Shown here one piece after another: positions 34,368 through 46,600 of a DNA stretch of 64,000 nucleotides. Numbering within the stretch: position 1 is the stretch's first letter; every line of letters starts with the position of its first letter. The translations under genes were made by a program, and so were the position numbers. Below the pieces are notes generated by a model. That model was given only the letters and a program-made list of their open reading frames with translations. It did not search any database and was not told the DNA's origin. Source of the DNA: Geosiphon pyriformis (Eukaryota > Glomeromycota > Glomeromycetes > Archaeosporales > Geosiphonaceae); contig JAAOMT010000638.1 in NCBI GenBank assembly GCA_016748015.1, forward strand, positions 62,001-126,000, in the 5' to 3' direction.

Positions 34368-37284
34368 GTGAAGCCATTCCTTCCTACTTTTAATATAAAT
34401 TGTTTATATTGATAAAAATTGTTTTCTAATCAATAATGTCTATCGCAGCTACTGATTATTATTTGACTTTCGACATACAATCATTTTTTGCCTTCTAAGT
34501 TTAGGTTCAATATTGATATATTTTCACAACAAACCCTTTTTCAGTCTTTGGTCATATCTCAGGCTTCCAGGTATAGTTGCCGATTCCCTTCAAAATAAAG
34601 TAACATAAATATTATCGAATTATTTTTCATTCAATACGCGTCATATGGCTAAAGAAAATTTAAAGTTCTACAACTCAAAAGTCAAGTTTTTCCGAATTTC
34701 AAATAATTACACTAATCATAATACTGTTTTTAAATAAACTAAAGCTATAATACTTTTAAGCAAAATACATTGATGTATTAAACTTGCTCATGAAAATATT
34801 AAAAGTGATCCATTTTGAATTTAACACCTTCCAAATTTTTTATCTTTACAAATTGAAGAACTAAAAAATTCAAAATATTATAGTTATTGTGTTTTTTACA
34901 ACAGTAATATTTTAGAATTAATTGCTCAGTTATTAAAATGGTAATAAGTGATATTTCACCATAATATTTGTATAAAATTTTTTACTCAATTAAATATTTC
35001 ATTTGCAATTAAATCTGAATCAAAAAAATACTCACTTATATATCAACATATTTCCTGTATAATTGAATAATTTTTACTTGAAAAGAAAATTAGTTTGAAT
35101 AATAAATTTTTAAAGAAGTCAGCCGATTCATCATTAGTTTTGTTATATTTAATATATATATATATATATATATAACCATATTTTTAGCACTAAGTTGTAA
35201 TATGATAATACCTTCTATATATAATGTAAGAAAAAATTGAATTTATAATTATTTTAATTAATTCCAAGGTCTATTGTTCGAAATTTGTCAAAAGAAATAT
35301 ATTTAAACCAAGACAAAATTGTAATTCCTCAGTAATTAAATAATAAAAAATCATTTTTAAGTCTAGAAAATTAGCTTTTTGTTTACAGTACTTTAATAAA
35401 AAATAGTTTGAATTTTTGAATTTTGAATTTTTTTTGGGCTCAATTTTTTTTTAAAGTCATTGTATGCTGCAATTGGATATTTTTAATATCATGAAAATTA
35501 TGAATTGCATTTTGCATTGTAAGCATAGAAAGATCTATGATAAAAGTAGATATTTTGTTTTAAGTAATTATTTTTAAATAATAATATTTACTTTGAAATT
35601 TTTTATTCATTTTTCGAAATAAAATGTTTTTTTTAATAAGGTATTAAGATTATTAATAAATAACAATCTCCAATTAATCAAACCAAGTATCAATATTTCC
35701 GTTAAAAAGATATGCTTTTTAATTATTTGAATGAAATTCTCATGTACTAAACCGATTGTAATTTTAAGCATTGAAAAAATAAAATTTATTGTTATAATTA
35801 AAAATTTCAATTCTAATACTAATTATAAATATTTGCAATCTTTAACCATTTCTTTTAAAAATAGTTATTAGAGTTTTATCGTTAGCAATAATATTAGTTC
35901 ATTTTGTCATCAATTTATTAACAAACAAAAAAACCATTATATATTATGTATTACTTATTTAAGATAAAAATCAAATATTAATAACACTTTCAAACAAAAA
36001 TAAAATATTTTATATATATTTTTGAATATAAAAAAAGCAAATACTTTGTATTTAAATATTAATTGATTGATTTCGAATGTACGAAAATTGTAATCATTTT
36101 AGAAAGTAGCAACTTATATATAAAATATCATTAAAGCTTAATTATTTTAAATTAATTATTCATAAAAAAATTAATTTAATTTATAAAAATATTTCGATAA
36201 ACAAAATATGAATTTTATCGAATGTTTTTTTTTAGAAATTTTTTATTCTTGTATAAAAGAAATTAATCAAAAAACTTTACTTCTTTGAGCATAAATTATT
36301 ATTTCCTTTTTTTCATAATTAAAGCTAATTTTACACTAAATTCAATTTTTTTTAATAATAAATACTAAACGAATAAAAATTATATTTTTTTATTTCGTAA
36401 ATTAAAATATAATATATTTACATTTTTTTTGCTTTTAAAGTATAAGAAATATATCAACTTAATTTTTATTAGTTTTTTTAAATTAAATTTAAAAACAATA
36501 TTCTAGGTTTTCCAAAACATATTTGTTTTATAAAAATAGCATTTTTATTTAAATTTTTGTGTCAAAAATAGTAAAAAACTTATTTTATTATTTGATAAAA
36601 AAGTAACACGTTATAAATTAGTTTCATTCTATCGTTTTTCATTTTGTACCTTGACATTTGCCATAATGCATTAAATTAACTTTGTAAAAAAGTATTCATG
36701 ATACGATTTTTTCAAGTCATGGGAATCATAAAAAATAATATCGGATGATCAAGTAAGGAAATTTTTACATGTAAATTAAAATGTATTTCAAGAATTGACC
36801 ATTTATAACCTAATTTATAAAAATGAAACTAACTTTTTCAATGCAATCACATGGCAATAATTTCTTAAATTCAGGGGAAATTAGTCGAGCATATCTTCTT
36901 TTTCGTTCTATAGAGAGACCAGTTAAATAGGCCATGTTCAAATATTGAATGAATTAATAAAGCGTGAAAATGGCAAAAAAATTAAATTTTTAATTAAATT
37001 TTTTACACGAGTTCCATATTTTGATATTCCTTAACAAGTGGCCCATTTACAATGGACCTAAAACCGGTACGATTTACTTTCATAAAGAGTTTGAATAATT
37101 ATGCGGATAAGTTTGTAATCGCATATTGAGAATTAAGTTTGAATTCTTACAATCGTCACACCAAAAGAAAAATGTTAAGTTGAAATATTTTTAAAGTACG
37201 AATAGTACTATTTAGAAAGTAAATAACTTGCAAGCTTAGATATGAAAATTGTTCCGATTATTTTGAAAAGAAATGGCGCTATGC

Positions 37285-37296
37285 ATAATAATAATA

Positions 37297-37335
<39 letters not shown>
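37285..37335. repeat. (AAT)n-(ATT)n palindromic microsatellite
   Basis: AAT units switch to ATT units midway, so the tract can fold on itself. Confidence 0.9.
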
Positions 37336-37535
37336 GCCTTACTCGATTGGGAAAACCCATGAAACACAAATTCTTTTTTAGCTTTTAACAGTGCAGAAAA
37401 AAATGTTCACAATATTATGCGAGCCTATCGTGAATGATGTTAAAAGAAACAAAAAGAGCGTTGTTTCAGTAACATTCAAAATTTTCGGTAAAAGATTTTG
37501 AATTCATTTGCTATCATAATAACTCCTAATCAATA

Positions 37536-38337
37536 ATGCCGCACAATTCTAATATTCACGATGAATCTGTCGTAAGTATTTAACAGTATCTCCTCATCAA
37601 GCCATAGAATTCAATTTCACTTTTAACCCAGAGAATTGCTTTTCCCTATATCACCAGACCACCAATTTACAATCTCTCATCCGAAACCACTTGATAGAAA
37701 ACAGTAACCAAATTCAATCTATGCTTCTTGCTCAACAAAGAAGGCAAGAATACCTTTATTCTATAGGAAAATACTTTTGCTTTGATGCAGTAGATCAGTC
37801 AGATTGCACTCTAATCGTCATGCAGGAAAATCCCGAGACTGAAATCAAAACAGTTTACAAAGAATATCCTTGTCATCAAGTATTTTTGAATCTAAGAAGT
37901 CAATATTTTAGAAATATTTTTTCTGCATTAAATTATGTTGTTGGATTAGAAACCAACAGTCGAGTTCGTATTCGAGTTGTTTTAAAGGAACCAGAAGTTT
38001 CCAACTTTGAAGAATTATTATATTGGGTAAACGTAATTTTCAATCATATTCTTTCATAAAGTAATTCCTTTCATCAGTTCTTTAAATATTTTCTTTTGAT
38101 CATTAGATGTATACCAATGATACCAAGAATTGGGTTCAATATGGATTCACACCACAAAATCACCATTTGATTGCGCAAAATGTTCATATTTTGGGTTTGG
38201 GAAGAAAAGCAATGGAAATTTGTATTCGCTATAAATATATGCTTCAAATTCCACCGAGGATTTCAGACGCTTCGAATCTTAATATTGAGCAAAGTCAATA
38301 TGGCCAAGGAAATAGTGATCATGATTGCTATTCATAG
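37536..38337 (+). CDS. BTB/POZ domain protein
   Basis: Three exons (37536-37571, 37658-38026, 38107-38337; GTAAGT and GTAAAC donors, CAG and TAG acceptors, all phase 0) encode 211 residues. The first exon codes only 12 residues. The BTB fold is recognisable in SDCTLIVMQENP (strand B1), YKEYPCHQVFLNLRSQYFRNIF (cf. F-x-x-H-x-x-x-L-x-x-x-S-x-Y-F; written here as the motif region about residues 70-95) and LLYWMYTNDTKNW across the last intron. BTB domains dimerise and often bring substrates to cullin-3 ligases. No Kelch, TLDc or zinc-finger partner domain is visible, so this is a short, BTB-only member. An N-terminal helical segment rich in Gln precedes the domain. Confidence 0.75.
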
Positions 38338-40251
38338 ATGTTTTTTTCTTTTAAAATTTCTTGATAATTTTATGATTATAGCATGTTTTACATTTTATAG
38401 ATATGAAATTAAGTTTCAAAATTATTCTTGAAAAATGAAATATATATCAGTAAATGAATATATTTTTATAAAAAAAAATGGAGCCAAGTTTTAATGGTTC
38501 ACTCAGAGTTTTAAGCTTAAATCAATATAGAAACAGCGTGAAATGTATGCTTTTTAATTTTTTTCCTTTCATCATTCCAATAAAAGGTTTAAAAAAGTGA
38601 AATTATTCATGAGGATTAAAAATTTTATTCAAATTGTTATTAGGTTTCTTCAGATTTTTTGCTGAGCACTTTAATTCCAAAATGTCAGAATTCAAACTAT
38701 ATTACATCCATAATCATAGAAATTACACGGGAAGATTTTAGCACAACAGCTAAAAACTTTCAGATTGCAAAAAACTTATGCACTCGGGAACCCAAAGTAA
38801 ATAAAAATGGGGGGCAAATAGAGTTATTGGCAGTTATAAAATCAGCTTAGCAAAAATCATGTAGATGTGAGGCCCAAAATTTTCTGATAATATAAAATTT
38901 GATATTCGTAGTCTTTGAATCTTTTTTAATATAAGTCTGGTGAGTATTTTGTGTAAAATTAATTGAAGCTATAAACAGATTACAGCGAGCAAGGATGAAT
39001 CAACAAAATAAGTATGAGATGAATCTAGAACATTTTCATGTGATAGATAAGTAGCTACAATGTGGTACAAAAAATAATTGACTTGCAAATATAACTGTTA
39101 TATTTTATTAAGGCATCAAACTATATAAAAAAATTATACAAAGCTTAAAACCACATGATTTTAATAAAAAAAAAGATTAATACATATTTTTTCCCATTTT
39201 GTTTAATAAACATTTCTCAAATTGAATTAGATAATGTTAAAAATAAATGTATTGTCTTTGTTTATTTTACTTTATACGAATTGTTGACTTATGTTAAAAA
39301 AATTATTTATTAAGGAAGAGTTTATCAGTCACATTTATAGTTTGAGATGAATGGTAAAATTAATAAAGAAAAAATTAAATACGGGTTTCTTATATCAAAC
39401 TTAATCATGGAACATATATATATGTTTTGAATTGTTGCTCTACAATTGTCTTTTAAACACATGAGTTGTATTTCAACTGCGATTTAAACTTAAAAAAAAA
39501 ATAAAATCAAAGTTTTTTTTTCAAATTTGTTTTCAGCAAGAGACTAGAAAATTATCGAAAAAAAAGCTGGACAGTCCTTTTAAAAAAAACATTATAATCT
39601 TGATAAATTTTCTTTGTTCAATTATTTATATGATGCGGTGATCTATATGAAACTATTGTCAAATATGGCTATAAGCATAGTGCTTCGTTTTGATAATGTA
39701 TAAAAAAGAAACAGTCGATGTTTTGACCTTTGAAATTTGAGAAATTATCGGAGATGCTAAACACGTAGTATCACCAAGGCTTTAAAATTTCAACCAGGCT
39801 TTTGATTATTTATTAAAAATTTTTCTTATTTAATTGTTACAAAAAGTGAATTAAGAATACTCTGTAATTTTTTTTCCCGGAACTCTTTGACGGGAAATAG
39901 GTTTGGACGAGAATTCTAGGATAAAAAATATCTTATTGTAATTTTATTAATTTCATCATAAATAAAATTAGAAAGATGCTTAAACTAATAACTTTTAGCG
40001 TCTTAAAATTTAAGGAAACATTTTTACTAGTGTCAATTTAAAGTTTAAAGTAGAAAAAACTTTTTTTAATATTGTAACTTTAATGATAATATTTTATGTT
40101 TTCGAACCTTTTTTTTTTATGCATTAAAATGAACTTAATAAATATTTTGTCATTTTTATGAACATGAATTTAAATACAAGGGAAAATTTATATATTATAA
40201 TAATTTTTTATAACAATTTGAGATTTTAATTAAAAATGCTTTTTTTATGTA
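38338..40251. other. Intergenic stretch
   Basis: No supported gene; small frames at 38171 and 38659 lack a family signal. Confidence 0.5.
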
Positions 40252-41556
40252 CAGTCGCCTCCGAAATTAACGCCTGATTTTGGTGTAACAAAGTACCCGA
40301 ACATACACATTTCGTTTACCCCCTTGTTATTACTTTTTGGGCTAAAATTTATTTCTTTACTTCTCCATTACCTACTCAAACATTACGCGAAAAAAAATCG
40401 GAATAAATATGCCTCGTACTCGCTCTTTATTAATGCTGAAGATAAAGGAAAAATTTTCGCATATCTCGAAGAAATGAATGCTGAGCAAGTCGCAAAAAAA
40501 ATGGAGCGTGATCCCACAACAATACGACGTTTCATTAACAAGTATCAAAAGACCGGGAAAATCGAAAATTTACCACGATTTGGACGCCCACCAGCTCTCA
40601 ATAACCAAACAAAAAGTGCTCTCTTACGAAAAGTTAAAAATGAACGACGTAAACCACTACAAGAGATTGTTGATGATTTGAAGCTTAATTGCAGTTTAAC
40701 AACAGCCCGTCGAGTACTTCATGGCATTCGAGGTTATATTGCAGCAAAAAAGCCTTTTATTTCAGAAAAACAAGCAAAAGCACGCATTCTTTGGTGCAAA
40801 AAATATCAAAATAAAGACCTTTATTTTTGGAGACTGGTAATTTTTTCAGATGAAACCAGTGTAGAAATCGGCAAACAATCTGGACAAGTTAAATTATGGC
40901 GTCATATAGGAGAAAGATATAATATTGAATGCTTGACCCCTAGCTTCAAAAGTTGTCGACAATCAATAATGGCTTGGGGATGCTTTGTTGGAGAACTTAG
41001 AGGTCCATTGACATTTTGTGATGAATACAAGGAAAAAACGGAAAAGATTACAGCAAAAACAATCTTAAGATTATAGAAACTAATCTTTTATCATTTCTTA
41101 CTGTTACTCATGATTTAGTAGCAAGAAATCTAATATTTCAACAAGACAATGCTCCTATTCATAATGCTAGAATTACGAAAAAATGGTTGAAAGACAAAAA
41201 TATTGAGATTATGGATTGGCCAGCCAGTTCTTCTGATCTAAACCCCATAGAAAATGTGTGGAAAATAATGAAGCACAATATTCAAAAACATGAAAACTTT
41301 CCAAGAACTATAGAGGAACTTAAAAGTGCTCTAAAGAAGGAATGGTCAAGTTTTAATATGTCAGTTTTGAAACGGGTTGTAGACTCAATGCCACAAAGAT
41401 TTGAAGCAGTATTGGAAGCAAATGGAGGGCCAACACACTATTAATTATATATATATAAAAAAAGTTATATGTATATAAGTTAGGTTTAAAATAAATCAAA
41501 TAAACATTTAAAATTGTATAAAAAATAAATTCGGGCGTTAATTTCGGAGGTGACTG
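40252..41556 (+). mobile_element. Tc1/mariner element, 1305 bp, with terminal inverted repeats
   Basis: The left end starts CAGTCGCCTCCGAAATTAAC and the right end is its inverse CAGTCACCTCCGAAATTAAC. They match over about 23 bases with one difference, and each is flanked by TA (40250-40251 and 41557-41558). The interior is one transposase gene with frameshifts. Base composition is clearly richer in CG than the surrounding DNA, and only slight divergence between the ends points to a fairly recent insertion. Confidence 0.92.
40409..41444 (+). pseudogene. Tc1 transposase, DD34E type, frameshifted
   Basis: Encodes an N-terminal paired helix-turn-helix part (YLEEMNAEQVAKKMERDPTT, GRPPAL hook) and a DDE core: LVIFSDETSVEIG holds the first Asp, LIFQQDNAPIHNA the second, and SSDLNPIENVWK the Glu. 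There are 34 residues between the second Asp and the Glu, as in Tc1. The natural start is probably ATG 40409 (MPRTRS). A one-base loss near 40427 shifts the frame to the long open part ending at 41076, and a second shift near 41060 moves it to the part ending at 41444. With two shifts it should not give active enzyme, although the inverted repeats could still be mobilised in trans. Confidence 0.85.
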
Positions 41557-41558
41557 TA

Positions 41559-42982
41559 CAATAAAAAAGGAACTTTTGGCTTTGTGTCTGTAATAAGAAT
41601 TTATAATTTTTTCGAACGAAATTTTTGATACATTTTTTAATCATAGCATTTTAAAAATTGGTTTAATTTCTAATAAAAATTGTATTTTTTTCTGATAATG
41701 TTAGTACATTTATCAGTTATTATATCACTTTTTAATTGTTGTCTCGGTTCATTAATATTTATCCCTCCCTTTTTTTAAAACATGAATAACTGATCAAGTT
41801 CATTTATGATTGAAAATTTCAAAACGTGATCAAATCACAGATGACGAAATTACTATTTAGAAAGTAACCATTTATGGTAAAAAGAAAATTTCTAAATATT
41901 ACGACCAATCATATCTATCTATTTTTCCTTATTATAGGGCTTTCAGTTCTTTGATGAAGGAATACTCAAATTAGATAAGCAAGGAATTAATTTTTTTCAA
42001 GTCATTATATTACTTTGTGATGGATTGAGCTTTATACTGTGCTTCAAAGCTGTTAACTTTAAACCGATTTCATACTGCCATTATAGAAGAAAATGGTTTA
42101 CCCAAAAATGGCTTAACCAAAATATGATCTAAAAAAACATTAATTCAAAGGATTTCTAAAAATGTAACATAATTCTTATATGTAGATGTCTTTTAAATAT
42201 TTTTGACAGTAACCATTTTTCAGCCGACTAATTTTTCCAAAAAAAAATGATGCTTATATTTTAAAACTATTTTTACACGATTAATAATTTCATATACAAG
42301 TCTTGATTCACAAAACATACATAAATAATGTTGGAATAGAATCTCATTTAATGAAAATAAGAATTAAGATTTTCTGTCTTATCATTACATACTTTCAACT
42401 AAATTTTTATAATATTTTTCGTTGCGCTTGCTATAGTCTTTTACATAGAAAAGAAGTATCGAAATAATTTAATTAAATGAAACAGTATTTTTATTTAGAC
42501 AGAAATATAAACAAGTGCATTATCAGAATTGATCGAGCATTAGAGACAGTGCAGAATCTAACCTTTCTCACCATAAAATTTTTTAAAAAAAGGACTAGAG
42601 CGTGGCTAAAAAATTTTAGACTTGATGATCTATTAGCCCGAGAGTGGAATAGGTCTTTGTATCAGGCAATCTTTTTCACAAAAGTGTAAGCACAGAAACT
42701 ATCAAAGAGCTCACCAGAAGAAAATATCGAAGGACATTTTTTAAGGTTGATCACAATGAAGACCACAGGCTAATCGATTTGTGCCATAGGAGACCTAAAG
42801 GAAATAGCGAAAAGGAAATAGTCATTTTAAAACTAATTTTATTTCAAGATTAAGGGAAAATTTTATAAAAGGGGGGAAAAGATTCGTCTATTCAAAATCT
42901 CTTAATCCACACTCTAAAACATCAAAAGAAGTCTTTCCTATACATTTTTTTAAAATTTTAAAAAGCAAAAACATTCATTAAA
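41559..42982. other. Intergenic stretch
   Basis: No supported gene. The open frame at 42477-42689 has no recognisable motif. Confidence 0.5.
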
Positions 42983-43145
42983 ATGATTGATAAATGCTTT
43001 AACATCCAGATTTGCACAGTTAACTTTCTCTTGTCTGCTCTTTCAACGTCTAGTGCAGCTTCATTATATTCAAAGAGAACGGTTGTCAATCAGCCAAGTA
43101 GCCCAAATTATCAAGGTCTTACCAGCGAAACTCTTAACGACAATG
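42983..43145 (+). CDS. Candidate first exon of a small secreted protein
   Basis: ATG 42983 opens a hydrophobic stretch (ICTVNFLLSALSTSSAAS) that could be a signal peptide. A Lys-Arg site (SLYSKRTVV) follows and a donor-like GGTGAGAA sits at 43146. I could not find a convincing second exon, so this may be a fragment or chance. Confidence 0.25.
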
Positions 43146-43315
43146 GTGAGAATTTTTTGATAGATATAGTAACTTGCAAACTGGTACTTTCCCTAAGACT
43201 TGAAATTTCAATCTATTTAGTATCTGGTATCCGTCGGATTTGTCGTTCATAAACAAATCAATTATAAATAACTTTCTCAACTTATTTTATATAAATATTG
43301 TATTAATTAAAATAT

Positions 43316-43560
43316 ATTTTTTTAAAATGATTACTTCAATGTGTAGTTTAACCACTATCTACATATATAAAACATATACATGTCTTTAAAATAAAAGTAG
43401 CTCATGTGCTTTTTACATGTAACCAGTCATTAAAATTTAAAAAATGGTTTTTTTTTAGTTTTTATTAAAATCTTTTTTTTAAAAATGAAAAAATAAATTT
43501 CATTTATAATTATTTTTTGTTTAATAAAATATGAATTGTTTACATTATATTTATATATAA
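43316..43560 (-). mobile_element. Decayed 3' end of the LINE, 5'-truncated copy
   Basis: Plus-strand text CATGTGCTTTTTACATGTAA (about 43406) and the next bases CCAGTCATT match the LINE 3' end at 57305-57333 (CATGCACTTTCTACATGTGA, CCAGCCACT). The differences are almost all transitions. Upstream similarity to the LINE 3' UTR (GTTTAACCACTATCTACATA against GTCTAAACACTACTTAGAAC) continues to an A/T tail near 43316. Similarity fades past about 43560, so only the 3' end is preserved. Confidence 0.7.
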
Positions 43561-46500
43561 TGAATACTTATTTAATAAATGGTTATAATATTATTTAATA
43601 TTTTGTAATTAAAACAAAATATATAATATATATTATAATTTTTCAGTTTCAACTTTAGTCTTTATGTTACTTATAACCTGGCAGAAAAATTTGTTGATCC
43701 AACAAAGATGCATCTTATCAATTTATCATCCTATTGAAATTTTAAAATTTTAAAAGTTTTAATTGCCAATAGAAATTCTTGCTAAAACTTCAACTCTTTT
43801 GAAATACACCTATGATCGATCTCGCATCAACTTTTAAGTTTTTTAAGAATGCAGGGATGATAAACTCAAATTTATTATGTTTGATTTGTTCAAAAATGCA
43901 AGTTTTATGTTATACAACCGAGATTACTTGTTTTATATTGGCAGAAATGAATTTTTGTATAAGTGGTGTTTTTTATGTTTAATATTTTGTTTAAGGGCAA
44001 GTGGATTTCTATACTTGAAATAAATATCCTAAAGCGTATCGGAAACCATGGTGAGCGAAAAATTCCAAATTCATTGGTAGGTTTAATTGAAAGTTTTAAA
44101 TCTTTTCAAAAATTAAATAAAAATACATATATCTATTGATAAATGTTTTGTTTTATAAATTACAATTAAAAATTTTCTTACTCATTATCATCCCCTCGGT
44201 TTATTACTGCCGAGTCAAGTACATGTTTGATCCTAGCTGCTTACTTCCCATGATCATTTGAGAGCCTTTTCTTTTATAATTTCTGTGTCTCAACATGACA
44301 ACTATACTGATGCATTGTGATGTCCAAATATATATTGAACACTTATTTCTCATTTTTTTATAATAAAATAATTCCAATTATATTTGTAAAAATAATTAAA
44401 TACTCGATATGTGAATTTAATGTACAATCCTTACTGGCTTTTGATTTCCCCTGTACGCAGTAAAGATGGTACACAGTGCAGCTTTTTTGAACGCAAGTCC
44501 TTTTCCTCTATAAGTTCTGCTTTTATTCAAGGAATTTATAAGGGATTGTTCACTTGCAGTTGCTGAAAACCCAATCTTTCGATTCAAGGACTATTAATTT
44601 AAAGAATGAAAATAAACACTAGAATGGTTTGAATTTTGAAGTAAGTGCCGAATTTTTTATTATGCTAAAAAGTATATGAATAACGTTACTCAAAAAAATG
44701 TGAAATTTAATGATGAGTCATATTTAAACATAATTTTATACTCTCTAAGTGATACACAAACAAGATAGGTATTATGCAAAAAAAAAAATTTGACAGCTGA
44801 TTATCAAAGTTTCTTCGTTTTTATAATAGATGGAACAAAAATTTTGGTTCTAAAGACTAATTAAATCTATAATAATGGAAAAATTAACTATAATGATTCT
44901 TCGAATTACTAGTACCTCGAAAGCTTTATAATAATTAAAAATTTTATATCTCATTGCATAAAATTTTATTCAATCAGGAAAATCTTTTGGAGCCACAACC
45001 TTAAAAGGATTTATTGAAGCACAAGCTTTCAAGACAAATAAAATAAAGAGTTTGTCTATATCTATATATATATATACAATCCTTTCGAGAAATTATGCGA
45101 GAAAATGCGGATAACTCATGTATTTAATTTAGTTATGTGTCTCCATTTTTTTAATGTTAAATGTTTAGCATGTTTTTTAGAAGTTTTTAGCTGGAAACAC
45201 ATATTATTACAGGAAAATGTAATGTTTTTATAGCAAGAATAATTCTAAAGAATCCTTTTGCAGCGTGTTATGCATTTTCCCTGAAATTTTTAAGTAAGTT
45301 ATTGTTCATGGGTAATTAAGAGGCAATTCACAAAAAACAATTGGAGATATTGTCTTTTGGCTAATTTTCATTGAGCCTGAACCTTCATGTTGCATATAGA
45401 ATAAGGAGCTTACTGCATCCCAAAAGAATAGTCAAAATTTTGTTTCAAATAGTTTTGAATTTTCTGTTTTCTACAAAGTATTAAAATGGACTGAGATATT
45501 CTCGACTCAGGGCTTAAAAACCCGAAAAATTAGTTCCTTCCTAAACATATGAAAGAAGACCACTTTACTTTCTCGCCGCAAAACATTCCTTAAAAACATT
45601 GCTAACGTGGTGAATCTGGAAGGCTCCCTGTCATCTAAGAAAGCTTCTTTTAACAACCATCGTCTATCATATTGTTACAGATGACAGCTAATTCTCTAAA
45701 TTTTCATTATCCGCTCATGTATTTTAGCCAATCAGATGGTTTTATGAGTCGGCTGATATTTTCTATCCCAAACCCGATTTATCAAAAAAAAAACTTGTCT
45801 TTGAACTTTTTGACCAATTTGAAGATGCTTGATCGAACATTTTCTAGTAATTTAAGGTTAGATTTTTAAGTTTTATTGCATTATGAAAACCGCATGGTTT
45901 CGTCGTGAAACCTAATTATTGGCTTCAATAGAGTAAGTCTTTAAAGTCTGACTTAACTTCATGGTAAATGTTTATTTTTATAAAACTGGTTGAAAAAGCT
46001 TTTTCTCATAGGTGAAAATTAATGAAATCAAAATATTAAAGAGTCCTTTGAATGATAAAGACGTCCCAAGTTTGCATTTATTTCTCAATTAAACCTTCCC
46101 AATAGAGTAAGCGAGTTTTCTGAGTCTAGCAAAAATTCGTTTTTTAGCACAAACTTTACAATTTTTTCGTAATTTTAATACATTTACTCAGGCGCTCCCG
46201 ATTATATTCGATAATAACAGGTAGCCGCAGGGAGGAGGCAGTTACCCATTTTTCAAACACTTTTTCGCGCTTTTAAGTTTCGCTTTTCAATTTTTTTTTC
46301 ATGTCGTGTTTCCTTTCTTGCTTGATTTCTTCCCTCGACATTTCAAAGATTTTATTACTACATTGACAAACTCAGGTACTGATTTGAAGGGTAAAGTAAT
46401 TATTTTCTATTTTAGTATTTAACTTAGTTTTTCTCGTCTAATTATGCAAAGCAATGACCTAAGAAAACCAAAAATTTTAAAATCTTATTAATTTGGAAAT

Positions 46501-46600
46501 AAAGTGGGATCCCATTTAAAATTACTTTTAGTTTTTGATAGAAAAACTGGTTTCAAATGTATAAAAAATAAAAAAATGATTTATGTTAATGTTTTATTTT
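43561..46600. other. Intergenic stretch of ordinary composition
   Basis: No supported gene or clear repeat. It marks the transition from normal fungal composition to the extreme AT block. Confidence 0.45.

Larger units (their letters stand above)
32175..37535. other. Long AT-rich intergenic stretch
   Basis: About 5.4 kb without a supported gene. It holds a perfect hairpin (32848-32881), an ATT microsatellite (34321-34366), an AT run (about 35150-35174) and an AAT/ATT tract (37285-37335). Small open frames at 33895 and 35607 show no family signal. Confidence 0.5.

Noticed and set aside
35607-35810. 67-codon hydrophobic minus-strand frame
   Set aside because: Ile/Leu/Phe/Lys-rich as expected from AT-rich DNA; no motif or splice context.
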